DNA from: Carya illinoinensis
Lineage: Eukaryota > Streptophyta > Magnoliopsida > Fagales > Juglandaceae
Assembly: GCF_018687715.1 (NCBI RefSeq)
Contig: NC_056755.1
Coordinates: forward strand, 11,157,501 to 11,221,500
Direction: 5' to 3'
DNA length: 64,000 nucleotides
The notes below the pieces were generated by a model. It made no database searches and was not told where the DNA came from. It saw nothing but the letters and a program-made list of their open reading frames with translations. Shown here piece after piece: positions 11,269 through 23,559 of this stretch. The translations under genes and the position numbers were made by a program. Position 1 is the stretch's first letter; every line of letters starts with the position of its first letter.

Positions 11269-13034
11269 TATTTTATTTTATTTATTTTTTATCCCAATCA
11301 CTTCACCTACAAATATTATTGTTTATTACTGCCAACTCTTAGCCTCCAAATCTGTTGCTTCCATCAGTTTCCAACGAATTCAAGTTTTGATCTTGCGGAT
11401 CCAAACTCCTCAGATACAAACCCAATCTCTCTGCATGGGTCCAGGTCCTGCAGAATCTAACCTATCTTTCATACCAATCCAATGATAAAATAAAGATCAT
11501 ACCTACATTTACCTACAAAGATGGAGTGAAGGTATTCTTTGATTGCTCCATTCCAGCCAAACCAGTGTGCAATTTCAAATCTTGTTAGATGCTATAAAAA
11601 CTTTCTGGTTCATCTCATGGACTGTACCCCAAACTGCACAGACATTTTTCTTGGTATTGAAGGCAACCTCAAAAGTTAAAAAGTCATGGGATCGGAATAA
11701 CATTCCTGTGGTCTCATTTCCCCTTCCTTTTCATTTCTTTTCTCTTCTTTTGGTTTTCTTGTACTGTCTTCATTATTATTATTGAAGCACTTTGCTCCCT
11801 TTTCTTTTTATACCATGCTTGATATTCAGTGCATCTAAGTATTAGTAACTAAAAAAAGAAACTCAGAAACTTACTCCACAAATCATTTCACAGCTATGCA
11901 TACCACTGACTTAAGAGTACCTCTTGCATGTCCTCCACGACTGCTAAAATTAGTTGATTAAGGCGGAAAAGACTTGGAAGGAGCCTATTAAGCCCTGATC
12001 TACCTTATCACAGAGCCAGTATGTCTCTCAATTATGTTATTATTGTTTGTTTTTCTAGTCCTACATCATGTAATTTGTGTGAACATGCAACCCCACCCAT
12101 TGAATTCATAAGAGGTCGAGTGTTTTCAGCTGCTAAACATGCGATCGGGTCGGAGAGGTTGGGTGGACCACTCATACTGCCTTCATATATTGTCTCATTG
12201 AGGTTATTTTCCACATGTTAAGGGGGGTTGTTGTAGACATAACTAATCTTTTACTGAAAAACATTGTGCAGAATGGGAAATCTTCATACCGATTTCTCTC
12301 TCTCTCTTTTTTTTTTCAAATTTTCTTTAATGGGATGAATTTCCCTTATTGTTTGTTCTTCTTACTCGAGCTTTCAGTGCTTATAATTGGATTTGGATTT
12401 GACGAGGAAAGTCTTCATATAAATCAGTTGAACATCTGGAAAATCCACAGGGAATTTCATTTTACCATGTTTTTAATATATATCCAATACATCAAATTCT
12501 CCACCCTCTCTACCTACCAATCTAAAATAATGAAGAAGGGGGATAGTTGAAAACTGGGGGCGCAGTTACTCCTTGTAGGTCACCACTATTATTCATATTC
12601 AGCTGTTCATAAATTAGATCACCAACACTAGATCTAATTGGGAAGATATTTCAGTTGTAGGTACCAAATTACCAATGGGAAGCAATATTTATGTGCGTAA
12701 AAGGCTTTGTAGATTTACCAAGTTCCTGAATTTAACACTGAATTCAAGCCATTGCAGAAACTTAACCAATATTAAGCCTCTCTTACAGAATTCAAGGTCA
12801 CTTATAATTCAACCAAGTTTTGATCCCATATATATGATATCTGTCAATATAATTTTCAAACTCAGAATTTCATCAAAGCCAAAAAAGTCAATTACTAGCA
12901 CTGAAATGTCAAGCAATAGGGAGTAAGCTGGGAAATTCATCTCCTTATGTTTTCAATAAAGTTATGTATGCAATATGCATACATTAATCCGAAGCAGTAT
13001 GAAATTTAAGCTCTTTTTTTGTTTTTTCCTCTTT
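11264..13034. other. Intergenic or non-coding transcript region
   Basis: No coding gene could be supported. Open frames at 11543, 12021 and 12215 are short, hydrophobic or low-complexity and unlike known proteins. The region is less AT-rich than typical spacer here and begins with a leader-like CT tract, so an untranslated RNA gene is possible but undemonstrated. Confidence 0.35.
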
Positions 13035-13122
13035 TCACATTGAAACAAAACAAGAACCTACATACATGCTTCTATGTACAAAACTGATCAGGACCTCTAT
13101 ACTCTTAAAGACTGAAGAGAAT

Positions 13123-13614
13123 TCAGAAAAATCTATTAAAACTAGTGCCATGTGATGCAGACAAGAAGAAAATAACCTCCTCATCACTTCCATCATACTC
13201 CACCTGATCTTGCATCCTGTGATAACTAGCCACAACCTCATCCGGCAGAACCTTGGTCCTGCAAAGTGGGCAAGTTGCAGAACATTGCTGCAGCCACCTA
13301 TCCAGGCAATCCTTGTGGAACGTGTGCACACATTGAAGCCTCCTAATTTCTTCCTCTTCCTTGAATTCTGACAAACACACTGCACACTCAGCCGGATGAG
13401 GCTGATCCGTCCTCAATCTTCTACTGTAACGAGTCGTGGGATTCTTTTCCTCGATGAGTTTGAGGTATTGGTTGGTGGTGATTAGGCGTTTGTCGGACTT
13501 GGAGCTTAGTCCCATCACAGACCGTATGAGAACTATAATTTCAAGCAGCATTAGAGTGAACAAAACCAGGGTTATGGTTTTGAGGTGATAGAAGAACAGA
13601 GAGAGAGATGACAT
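13123..13614 (-). CDS. Membrane-anchored RING-H2 E3 ubiquitin ligase, 163 aa
   Basis: The protein has one N-terminal membrane segment (about residues 12-34, ITLVLFTLMLLEIIVLI), a basic linker, and a RING-H2 finger at about residues 77-118. The zinc ligands read CAVC, then CVHTFHKDC, then CPLC, the Cx2C-x14-CxHx2Hx2C-x11-Cx2C spacing of RING-H2. A short acidic tail follows. Such proteins recruit an E2 enzyme and transfer ubiquitin to substrates at a membrane. The frame is open upstream to 13809, but I chose the ATG at 13614. It places the membrane helix at the N-terminus as in short RHA/ATL-type ligases, and the upstream extension looks non-protein-like. It is intronless, as is usual in this group. 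Substrate and exact orthology are unknown. Confidence 0.88.
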   Translation of the reverse strand: MSSLSLFFYHLKTITLVLFTLMLLEIIVLIRSVMGLSSKSDKRLITTNQYLKLIEEKNPTTRYSRRLRTDQPHPAECAVCLSEFKEEEEIRRLQCVHTFHKDCLDRWLQQCSATCPLCRTKVLPDEVVASYHRMQDQVEYDGSDEEVIFFLSASHGTSFNRFF

Positions 13615-13849
13615 TGTTGCAGCTAAACAAAGCGAGATTACTGGGGGCTGAGCATGAATAATGACAGTTGATATATAGCAGCCAAACAAGACCGTGCAGT
13701 GCTTATCATGTTCTGCATAGAAGACGCTACTTTGATTTGTGGGTTCATAGAAAATGAGCGAACCCCATGTCAAGCAGTGACATGTGGAACTCCAGAACCC
13801 TAGTACCAAATATACGACAGTTTCATGGTCTATGTATACTTTACATTTA

Positions 13850-14036
13850 TTTTTACAGATAAAATAAAATGAATTAAGATAAAAATTAAAAATTAAATAA
13901 AATATTATTTTTTAATATTATTATTATATTAAAATTAAAAAAATTAAATTATTTATTATATTTTATTTAAAATTTTAAAAAATTATAACAATAAAATAAG
14001 ATAAAATAAAATATTTCTTACATCCAAAACCAGCCT
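13850..14036. mobile_element. Eroded Tourist-like MITE
   Basis: An AT-rich block with ATAAGATAAAATAAAAT near its right side and the end CCAAAACCAGCC followed by TTA matches the family at 523-743. The left end is not recognisable. It lies about 240 bp upstream of the RING-H2 start codon. Confidence 0.45.
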
Positions 14037-17000
14037 TAAGATTTTCAAGCACATTTATTTATTTATTTATTTTTTTCTTCATTTTGTGTCACGTGATTTT
14101 CTGTGGTGGGCCTGCACGGCTGACTCCTTTTTTCTCGTTCATCTAGTAAGAGAATAATTTTTCAGTTTGGCTGGCTGGTTTGTTGATGACAATGCTCTGT
14201 CCATCCACCCACAGTACAAGTACGTGTCATCTACGTACAGAGAAACAAAATTACATATTAATTTCTTCTTCCCAATTTTATAGCCAAGGACTTGTTTACA
14301 TTGTTGGATGCTTGCCGTATGGGCAATTCTAGGTAGGTTTTGATTAACGTAATGGTACCATAATGGAGAATTACAAACGTACATTTATTAATACAATGAG
14401 TTATTTTATTTTTAAGTTAGTATGTAATTATATCTAATATAATATTTATATGATGTTATTTGATTTGTAAAAAAATTCAATTAAAAACTTACTTATTTTT
14501 GCAAAAACCTTGTAGGCACAGAACTTCACTTAGTTTGAATTTCCATTAGGCATTCAAGTGCGCATTTAGACTCTAAATGTGTTGGTAATCTCTAAAAATA
14601 GAAATAATATTTGTAGTTATAGAATATGCAAGCGTCGTGCATTCTTTTTTAAAAAGTGAGTAAATATAAGAATCATATAAAAAATTAATTTTTTAATAAT
14701 AAATCTTACTATTTTTTATAATAATTATGTATTGGTTGCATAATTTACGACTGTATTTAGTCTTATTCTTTAAAATATATATATATATATATATATATAT
14801 CGGATGATGTTGAAGTATGGTGGCAATCGTGCGAGCACCTCCTCCATCTTCTAAAACAACGTTTCTTCTTTGGTCCTTAAAAAAAATAATAAATTTTGTT
14901 TAGGATCATCATTATCGGTCATAGATGGGAGTGAAATGTTAATGTATTTTAACATTATCATGTTGCACTTTCCTTTTAGTTCATCACTCACTTGATACCG
15001 GTTGACATGGCATTGGTTGGAAGCTTCTAGTGTTCTACATAAGATTTTATTTTCTTAAATGGACAACCACATCAATATATAAGTGAGTGTGAAGTAAGGT
15101 TGGACAGCGGACTCACAGAACTGGGTCTGTTCGCCCAATCCACCTGTTCTACTAGGGGATGGGTAGGCAAACCACCCATCTCGGATGCGGGTGTTATACC
15201 CAAAAAAACCCATGCGGGCAAGCTGCGGGTGGGTACAGCTCGAAATTTCACCCATCCACCCATACAATAATTTATATTATAAAAAATTATATAAATATAT
15301 AAAACCTTAAATTTCTCTCTCCTCTCACTTTTTCCACATTGTCCAACTTTTTTTTATTTTTTTCGACGTTATCTTCTTCCCATTTCCTATCATACTGATG
15401 TTGCGCCTCTCTATGACCTAAGACCATAGTTGCTATTGCGGATTATGTAAGTTGAAGAGTCATGGTTGCGCCTGTGGGTTTGTGAGCTTTATGACCCACG
15501 CCTACTATCATGGGTCTGCGAGTTTTATGCCTATGGCTGATGTCAGGGGTACCCCCGATCATGTCCATGGGTTTGTGTTCTTGTGCATAGATTTGTAGAT
15601 TTATGACTAGATATTTTTAGATTTATTTGATGTAACTATGATTTTGTGCATTTTTATTAAGAATACGTTTTTGGGTGGGGTGGCCAAATGGTGATATTGT
15701 CAATCTTCCTGTTTGGCAAGTAGATGGAAATGGTCAAGGATGTGGGTGGGTAATGGAGTGCGAGGTTGAGATTTAGCCACCTGCCTATGAGGGGACGGGG
15801 TGGCTACATACCCGTATAAGGCGGGTAGCAATCCTAATATGAAAAATAGATCGAGAGAAAGAGGAAGTGGAATTCTCTTTCAACCAATCTAGACTAGCAA
15901 ATCCACAATGTTCTTTGGCCGTAGAATTGCGGTTAAGAGTTTTTAGACGATATCAAAAACACTTTAGGCGGGTCCCTAATCCATTTATGAGGAATAAATA
16001 CGAAGAATATATATATATATATATATATATATTTTCTTCTGCATAAAGGTGAATGATCATTGTTAAAGTGAAACTGAACTCAACCCTTTTTCGCATCGTT
16101 TAATAGGTTTGGCCCACTGCAAACTTCTAGCACATGCAAGTGGCCGTTTTAAATGTCTTATCTGCTTCTGGCTCTGGAATCTCAACGCCACAACTGCTTC
16201 AGAAAATTCATAATCAAGTGAACTTTGAAAATGTCACAAAATAAATAAATAGATAAGGTTCACTAAACATAATTCTAAGCTATTAGGGTATCTTAGCTAT
16301 TCAAAATTTTGATTATGGTTGTACCGCTTAAAGACAACTTAGTTTGTTTTTATAACTCATCTGATCAGCTTATCTTATTTGTAAAAACAAACGAGGTACA
16401 AATCAGACTAGGCAAATATTTTGTCTCAAATTACCTATATATTTTTTAAAGAAATCTAATGCAATTGTAGACACAGCTTGAATGATTTAAACAAGTGTTT
16501 TTTTTTTTTTTCAATTTATATATAACTGTCTTGGTAGAGTTCAAATATAGAATACAAAGCAAAGAAAATCTATGAACAAAACAATGGCTGTCGAGACCAA
16601 CATAATTCATGCTAAATAAATCGACGATGCACAACATACAAATTACAATATTATCTATATGGAAGTGTTGAACCAACCTATAATATTTCATTCACACGTA
16701 CCAAAATTCTCTTAAACTTCTTATCCGAACTTGAGGATTTTATGTGGAGAAAATATAGAACATAATTAAGTGAGTATTTATGCTCATTGAATGCTCTCTA
16801 GCTAAAATATTATATGGCCAATAGTACATGCTGAAAGACTTACTTTACATGTAAAGTAAAATCCTCAAATACCGGATAAGAACTTGAGACAAGTTTGAAA
16901 ATTCGAATAAGAATTGAGACGAGTTTGGAGTATTTTTTTCCCCACTTCTCCTCATTAACCCTAACATGGGAGCTCTATATATTTAGTTTAGCATCTCTCA

Positions 17001-17513
17001 ATTAAGGGTTGACTCGTGCCTAATTACCCGCTAATAATGCAGGTCCAACTTTGCACCTTCCATTTCTTCCCCTCCAATAATAGATCCGTGGTGGAGGTTG
17101 AAATTTTTGTGAAAACCAAAACGTTTTGTCTCGAGACTGAGTGCCACTCCCACTGCCTACAAAAATAACCAAACCTTTTTTATTTGACGTCCACCTTACC
17201 CCCTTTGAATGGTCTACAAAACTTGGGTCGGCGCCCCACTGTTTCCTCTTATCTGTGTTCTAAACCATCTTTCAACAACTAACTAGGATAATACTATTTT
17301 AATTATGGTCCAATAAGATCATATATATTACACAAAACCAGCGGCCAATTTCCGAGATGCAAACACAAACACTAGAGATCATGGCAATATATCCGCTATA
17401 TATATAAATTTCCCCTCTTAGAGCCAGTACCAATCCTACCATACAGATCAAGAATATCAGATTTCTATCTAAATCCCAGTTTTCTTTTTCTCTTCTTTTT
17501 TCCCCCCCGAGTC
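14037..17513. other. Intergenic, repeats only
   Basis: No gene is supported. Visible items are (AT)n tracts at about 14776-14802 and 16006-16031. A block of GCGGGTGGG/CCCACCC repeats lies between about 15092 and 15837. Its edges (AAGGTTGGACAGCGG left; GGGTAGCAATCCTA right) look like weak hAT-type ends, but no clean target duplication was found. Frames at 15055-15267 are products of this GC-rich repeat. Confidence 0.4.
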
Positions 17514-17732
17514 ATGTCGTCCATTGGTGCTAGTTGTGCTGCAGTGTACGTGATGAAGAAACGCCAAGAGGAAAAACTAAAGAGAATGGAGGAGAAGGAG
17601 AGAGTGAAGAGAGGATCAGAGAAAATAGGCGAAGACGGGAAGGTAGATGGTTCAGTTGGAAGGAGCAAAAAGGTCCACCCGAAACATTTTCCAATTTCCC
17701 AGGATTCTGCTGGAAAGCCTAGCTGGAGATGA
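17514..17732 (+). CDS. Small basic plant protein, 72 aa, function unknown
   Basis: The frame starts MSSIGASCAAVYVMKKRQ and ends AGKPSWR. After a short uncharged Ala/Val-rich start comes a highly charged helical stretch (about residues 15-35, alternating Lys/Arg and Glu) likely to be a single long helix. A Gly/Lys-rich tail with a KKVHPKHFP motif follows. The ATG at 17514 follows a pyrimidine-rich leader typical of plant 5' UTRs. I recognise the general type (short plant proteins beginning MSSxGASC with a charged helix) but no function. A second frame on the same strand (17534-17722) is a shadow. Confidence 0.6.
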   Translation: MSSIGASCAAVYVMKKRQEEKLKRMEEKERVKRGSEKIGEDGKVDGSVGRSKKVHPKHFPISQDSAGKPSWR

Positions 17733-18451
17733 GATCAGACATGCCGCATGTAGTCTAAACCAGACATTATAGTTAGCTTTGGCTACTTTAGTTATTGCGG
17801 GTTTCAAAACTCGTAAATTTCTTGGTTTGGTTGTGAAAAGATCATGTACATAATACATATCGGATGTACGTGTGCTTGTCTCCAATCAATTAAATAAAAA
17901 CTATTGTCTGTTTTTGACTTTGTTTTTCAGCTTTTATTTGATTTATCATGACCATGTATTAGCTCTCCCCCACCATTTTAATGTTTTGACGACTTTGTCA
18001 AGTTTGTATTTTTTTTAATTCAAAGAGTGGAGCTATACCAACTGAGCTATATCTTCCTGAGTCCAATGAAATACACATGAAGAAGTCAGATGTTTTTTCT
18101 ATTCTTTTACTCAACCAGAGACTGTGTCCGTGAGACTCTGTCCGTGTAGTAAATCAACGCACCTACTGTATGTCCAACCAATTTGGAGAGAATCAAATGA
18201 TATTTACTTTTCAAGTACTCAAGGATGATCACCTAGTTCAAGCTGTGCCAAATAAAAGAAAAGAAAGAAGTATCTGACTCTTCATGCATGCTTCACACAT
18301 ATAACATCAATTAATATTACGTCAGATCAGCATATTGTCATGTTTGATTAGTAGTGAAATTAGTGAACTATTATGTTATGACTTTTGTAGTCCAGTGATT
18401 TATTAGTACATGACATAAATACTCATGCATCCTGCAAACACATAATATAAG
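17733..18451. other. 3' flank and intergenic
   Basis: Spacer between the small gene and the LINE tail. Nothing else is supported here. Confidence 0.4.
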
Positions 18452-18727
18452 TTTTTTTTTTTTTTTTTTTAAAGAGCCGGTAGTCACATGTCTAATAGTG
18501 GCTATGTCCCAAGTTTATTAATAAGTTTCACTTGTGGTGAAGGAATACCTTAATTACAAGCCAAGCATCTAGGAGATTACAGGAAGAACAATAAAATCCT
18601 CTTAAATACAAACTAACAAAAGCAAAACACGAAAAAATAATGCTCTAAAAAGTCTAAACAAGCCTATCAGAAGATTTTTTTTTGCCAAAAAATTTCCATA
18701 GAACCAAAACCAATACATAAAAGGAAA

Positions 18728-19300
18728 TTATAAACGTAAATAAGGAAGTTCCCAACAATCTGCACGCAGCAATCCTCTAAGCATCCTGCTTCCTATTTTT
18801 GCTCTAGTGAATGACCAACAATTATTATTGGCACTTTGTTTGACAAGAAAATCTGCAACCATATTAGTTTCTCTGAAAATATGAAAAATACTACAATTCA
18901 AGGCATGAAATAACACTTTAATTTCTTCCAAAAAATTTCATAAATACCAAATATCACAACCTCCTGACCGGATCCATCCCACTATTACCGCCGAATTCGA
19001 TTCCACCATAAAATCCTTGAATCTCCTTTGTTGAACCATTCTTAAACCATCAAGAAGTGCACGACCCTTAGCTACTACATTCGAAACCACTCCATAATGT
19101 GTTGCAAAACCAGCCACGGTTTGGCCGTTGTCATCCCGGAAAATGCCTCCCCTGCCAGCTAGCCTGGGGTTGCTAAGAGAACTACTATCAATATTAAGTT
19201 TAACTCCACCCCCTCTCAGTTTCTTCTATGCAACAACCTTAGCAATTTTCTTCCCAACTAGAACAAGAGGGCAATTTAATTTCTTAACAATTTCCAGATA
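18728..19300 (-). pseudogene. LINE copy 2, RNase H domain
   Basis: Reading the minus strand across this block gives an RNase H with a first-strand KLNIDSS motif, a GGIFRDDNGQTVAGFA strand pair, and the C-terminal RETNMVADFLVKQSA helix with its Asp. Small frame problems break it into pieces, of which 18931-18728 is the longest. It directly precedes the element's 3' UTR. Confidence 0.72.
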
Positions 19301-19334
19301 TTTAAAATTCATCTGTTTTTAGAGAAAATATCTA

Positions 19335-20435
19335 CTAGAACTGCCTTAACTCGCCAACTACCCCTCTCCAATCAATATTTTTTTCTTCCATCCGTGCATC
19401 ACACCTTGCTCTCCATAACGCCCAAGTGATTAGAATAGAAAGCAGACCACAACACGCACCTGTTTGTAAAGACGCCGAAGCACATAACCACCACACATTG
19501 AGGATCCCCTGCCAAGTTCGAGTGTGAGGTAAATGAATGCCCAGTATGCTAGCAAAGTAATTCCAGACTTTAGTTACTAACTCCCCACCACCTAAAACAT
19601 GATCAATTGTTTCTTGTTTAGGAGACACACAACAATTATACTTTGAGACCAAAGGAATCCCAAGTTTAGCAATTGCATCATCCACCGGTAAAGCCTCTTT
19701 TCTTGTTCGCCGACAAACAAAGGACTTTTTTTTTTGAATATACTTATGCCATAGCCATTTGCACCAAGGACAAATATTCCCATGCGACCGGATAAGCTGC
19801 CAAGCAGATTTTGTCAAACACCCAGTCCGGAGTCGATTGCCAAACCAGCATATCTTTGCCACTTTGTATCTTTCCCGGCCAAGATATTCTTTTGTCAACC
19901 ATCTGCATAGATAAAAGAGATGTTAATTTATTCATATCCCAGCCAGAAGATTTTATAAGCTCTCAACTTGCAATCGAGAATCGCCCACCACCTCATGTGA
20001 ATCTACAATCACTCCATCACCCAGCCAATTATCAAACCAGAAATTAGCCTCCCCATTCCGAATCAAAACTCTAGAATTTTTAACCACAATAGGCATAACT
20101 AACATAATCATTTTCGAAAATCTAGAACCCACGGAGTGAGATATAGATGTAGGATGCTTTCCTCTTACATATTTCGCCGTAAAAAATTTTGCCCAATATG
20201 ATCTACCATACACCAGTTTCCAAGCAAATTTCATGAATAATAAAGTTTGCATTTCAGCAATATCTCTTATACCCAACCTGCCTTCCTCCACCGGTAAACA
20301 AATGTTACTCCAATCCACCCACTTCCTCTTCTTCCTTTCCTCCCCAAAGCTCCAAAAAAAGTTTGAGAAAATAGATGTCAAAGCTTTTAACACCCCATTT
20401 GGTAAATTCATAACTGATAAAATATGTATTGGCAT
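19335..20435 (-). pseudogene. LINE copy 2, linker and zf-RVT region
   Basis: Two frames (20435-19953 and 19898-19335) cover the segment after the RT thumb. The first has the typical FFWSFGEERKKRKWVDWSNI and GRLGIRDIAEMQTLLFMKFAW stretches. The second has the Cys/His-rich zf-RVT region (NICPWCKW, CCVSPKQETIDHVLGGGE) found between RT and RNase H in plant LINEs. One frameshift separates them. Confidence 0.75.
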
Positions 20436-20495
20436 GCTAGATAATACATATTTGATAAGAGTAATTTTACCTTCAAAGGATAAAATTTTACTCTT

Positions 20496-21584
20496 TCACC
20501 CTGCCAATTTTTTTTGTAGCCTTAAAAGCCAAGGCTCAAAAAGTCGAATGGTGATCCTTCCCACATGTAATGGTACCCCTAAATACACACAAGGCCATTT
20601 TCCTTCCACAAAACTAGTCAATCGCACCTCTAATTCCCTAGCAAGCGAAAACATAGAGGAGAAAAAAATAGAGGACTTTGTCAGACTCACCAACTGCCCT
20701 GACATAGATTCATATGCATGTATAGTCTTCATCAATTGAGTCATAGATTTCTTTTCCCCATTAGCAAAAAATCAACGAACCTCCATTTGAATTAAATGGC
20801 TTGACTTTTTCCTTTTGGAAGTTATCTTTGAGCATGCGAGAAAGAAGTTCTTGAGATAAAATAAAAAGATAAGGCAATAAAAGATCACCTTGGTGAATAC
20901 CTCGAGATGGCTTGAAAAAACCCTTCATAGAACCATTTAACATAATCAAACACATTAGAGCTGGAATACAATTAAAAATCAAGCCTCGCCATTGCTCGGA
21001 AAATCCAAACTTTCGCATAACTTCCAACAAAAATTTTTAATTCACTCTATCATATGCCTTAGCCATATCAATTTTAAGCATAATGTTCCTGCCTCTCATT
21101 TTCTTGTTAATGCTATGAACAAGCTCTTGGGCAATAAAAATGTTATAAAAAATACTGTGACCTTTTAAAAATGCCGATTGCTCTTCAGAAATCAATTTCT
21201 CCATAATCGGCGAAAATCAATACACCAACATCTTAGAAAGAATCTTATAGACAACTGAATAGAGACTTATTAGTCTGAATTGTGAGAAACTATTGGGTTC
21301 TTCAACTTTCGGAAGTAACACATATTAGTAGCACCAAAGAAAGTAGACAACGGCTTCCCTTCAAAAAATTTCACAGCCATCTATAATAAATCATTTTTGA
21401 TAATATCCCAAGCATGATGAAAAAACCTTGCCCAAAAACCATCAGGTCTTGGGCTACTGTCCTGCAGAATTGACCACAGTGGCTCCTTAACTTCTGATAG
21501 CACTGAAACTCGATACAAAGACAAATTATTCGTGTCAGGAATAATAGGGGCCAAAAGATTCATACCAGTGTCCTCCACATTCAT
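20496..21584 (-). pseudogene. LINE copy 2, reverse transcriptase with deleted active site
   Basis: RT blocks are visible as SPRPDGFWARFFHHAWDII (about 21470), GIHQGDLLLPYLFILSQELL (about 20890) and MTQLMKTIHAYESMSGQLVS (20744-20690). Between the last two, the strand-turn-strand holding FADD/YADD should be present. Instead the text jumps from GGSL to IFANGEKK in another frame, so the catalytic Asp pair is gone. Confidence 0.8.
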
Positions 21585-21606
21585 AGACGACGTCGTAAAA
21601 TGAGAG

Positions 21607-21798
21607 CAGGGACGGAACCAAAAAATCTAGTTTGGGGGGGCAAATTACAAAAAAATAATTTTGGAGGGGTCAAACACTAATTTTTATATAGTTTACTTTA
21701 TATAAACACCTCCAAAATTGTAATTTTCATATGATTTTAAAAATTTGGGGGAGGTTGGGGAGGAAGTCCCCCCAAGGCCCTTAGTAGTTCCGCCCTTG
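21607..21798. mobile_element. hAT-type MITE nested in LINE copy 2, 192 bp
   Basis: It starts CAGGGACGGAAC and its reverse-complemented end reads CAAGGGCGGAAC, good hAT-like inverted ends. Flanks are AATGAGAG on the left and GGTGAGAG on the right (6 of 8 match), an 8-bp target duplication. Removing the element and one flank copy rejoins the LINE reading frame, which independently proves the borders. The interior is G/A-rich without coding capacity. Confidence 0.85.
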
Positions 21799-22296
21799 GG
21801 TGAGAGTGGAAAAATTCGACACCCTCTTCAAGCACTGCATCACCCGATTCAGTCACCCTTTCATCTTTAAGTGTCATACGATCCAATACTTTGAATTTTT
21901 TTATTTTATTTTAATTTTTTTTTTGCATCTCAGCGAAGCATGAAAGAATGCCGTATTGGTATCTCCTTCTAACATCCACTTTATCCTAGATTTTTGGCAT
22001 CTCACGATCTCCTCTCTAAGCATGTAATGCATATGTTTTTGCTTACACCTCAATAACTCAACTTCCATCTCCTGGTAATACTCATTTAACACAATCTATT
22101 CTGGAGACAACAATTTTTCTTCAATCACGTTAAGCTCAGACTCCACCCTACCGAAGACCTCAAAATTCCATTTTTTCAATTCTCGTTTTAACTTTTTCAG
22201 CTTCGCGCTAACTTGCACCATAGGGCAGCCTTGCACTTCTTGATTCTAGCATTCACGAACTACAGAGAGAAAGTCCTCATAATAACACCACATTCA

Positions 22297-22890
22297 TTAG
22301 AAATAGAAGGGCTTTGGACTAACCCAACACTCTTGAACCAGCTTTGTGATCATTGGACTATGGTCTGAAGATGTACGAGATAAATACTCTATTCTACCAT
22401 ATGGAAAAGTCGACAAACAATTCGAGTTCACCAAAACTCTATCAAGCCGAGCCCAAATTCGCCTACCCCTTAACCGCCCATTACACCAAGAAAATCGGTT
22501 ACTAGAAGATGAAATATCTAACAAACCACATTCTTGAATACAATTATTGAATTCAAGATGAGCATGAGAAGATCAGCAACTACCACCAATTTTTTCCCCT
22601 TCCGAGCAAATAATATTAAAATTACCGCCGAGAAACCAAGGCCTACCATCCACATTAATATCACTAAGATACTGCCATAAGACCCGACACTGTTTTTGAA
22701 AACAACTCACATACACAAAAGTAGCCAAAACCTGATAATTACCCAAAGAAAACCAACCTGATATCGCTTGCTCCATTACCCGAATATATCTAAAATTCAA
22801 TCTCCTCTACCCAAAACAGCCAAACTTTGCCTCCAACCTCAACATTATGACAAAAATTATGAATATGTAACCAACATGCCCAACAGGAAC
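22297..22890 (-). pseudogene. LINE copy 2, partial endonuclease
   Basis: Starting mid-domain, the frame gives HNVEVGGKVWLFW, then a GGNFN motif (about 22625) where GGDFN is expected, then WCNGRLRGRRIWARLDRVLV, then SSDHSPMI (about 22355) with the catalytic SDH intact. Asp to Asn in GGDFN should reduce or abolish cleavage. The N-terminal strands are absent. Confidence 0.75.
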
Positions 22891-23559
22891 TAAGTACAAG
22901 ACTTTTTCTATTTTAGTTCTTAGAAATTAAATGCGAAAGTAAATAAACTCATAAAATATCATACATTTATACATTATTAGCATGAATTGGTGGTAAATTC
23001 GTCTCGTTATAATCATCAATTATAGGAAGTTGGTTGAAATGCCATTCCTAAACTTTAATCAATCCTCCCAACCTAAAAAATTATAACTAATTTCTCAGCA
23101 GGACCAACTACCTTAGCTTTTACATTTAGAGCATATGTTAAGTACTCCTTGTCCCAACAGTACTCCCTATCATCATTAATTAGATTTAAGATTGTTATTA
23201 TATGTGCAAGTCATGTGAGAAAATTACCAAACCCTACAATATATTAAAAAAAAAAAAGAAGTTAGTGATTCGTCATTGTCGGGTTTAATGATTGATGGTC
23301 CTAAATGAGAAGGATGATTATAATTGATCATTCATGCATCCTATGATATGGGATTTATTTATAATATGTTTATTTCAACTTTATTGTCAAACTTTTGTCA
23401 GTCCTCAAACCCTAGCTGCCATTGCTTCTTTCTCGCCTCCTAAGTTGCAGGTTGTGTTTTTCAACATGCAAAAGGAGGTCTTGATGATCAGCAGGCCCAT
23501 GAATCTAACACATGATAATATATACTCTTGGGTGACAGAAATGTACCCCTAAAGAGCCA
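22891..23559. other. Intergenic, left flank of copia element
   Basis: No gene is supported. A 72-codon plus frame at 23334-23552 has no recognisable domain. The last five bases, AGCCA at 23555-23559, are the left copy of the copia target duplication. Confidence 0.45.

Larger units (their letters stand above)
18452..22890 (-). mobile_element. Degenerate plant L1-type LINE (copy 2), 5'-truncated
   Basis: On the minus strand the order is endonuclease (about 22890-22297), reverse transcriptase (about 21584-20496), linker and zf-RVT domain (20435-19335), RNase H (about 19300-18728), a short 3' UTR and a poly(A) tail seen as T19 at 18452-18470. The first part of the endonuclease and all of ORF1 are missing, so truncation is near 22890. 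The RT catalytic YADD box is deleted (about 20760-20775). A 192-bp hAT-type MITE is nested at 21607-21798. Copies 1 and 2 are different subfamilies. Confidence 0.88.

Noticed and set aside
11264..13034. A microRNA precursor or protein gene downstream of the CT tract
   Set aside because: No match to a plant miRNA I know and no hairpin with an obvious 21-nt arm was seen; the open frames are short and uninformative.
15055..15267. Two overlapping 60-70 codon minus frames
   Set aside because: Both arise from the GCGGGTGGG-type repeat block; neither has protein-like features.
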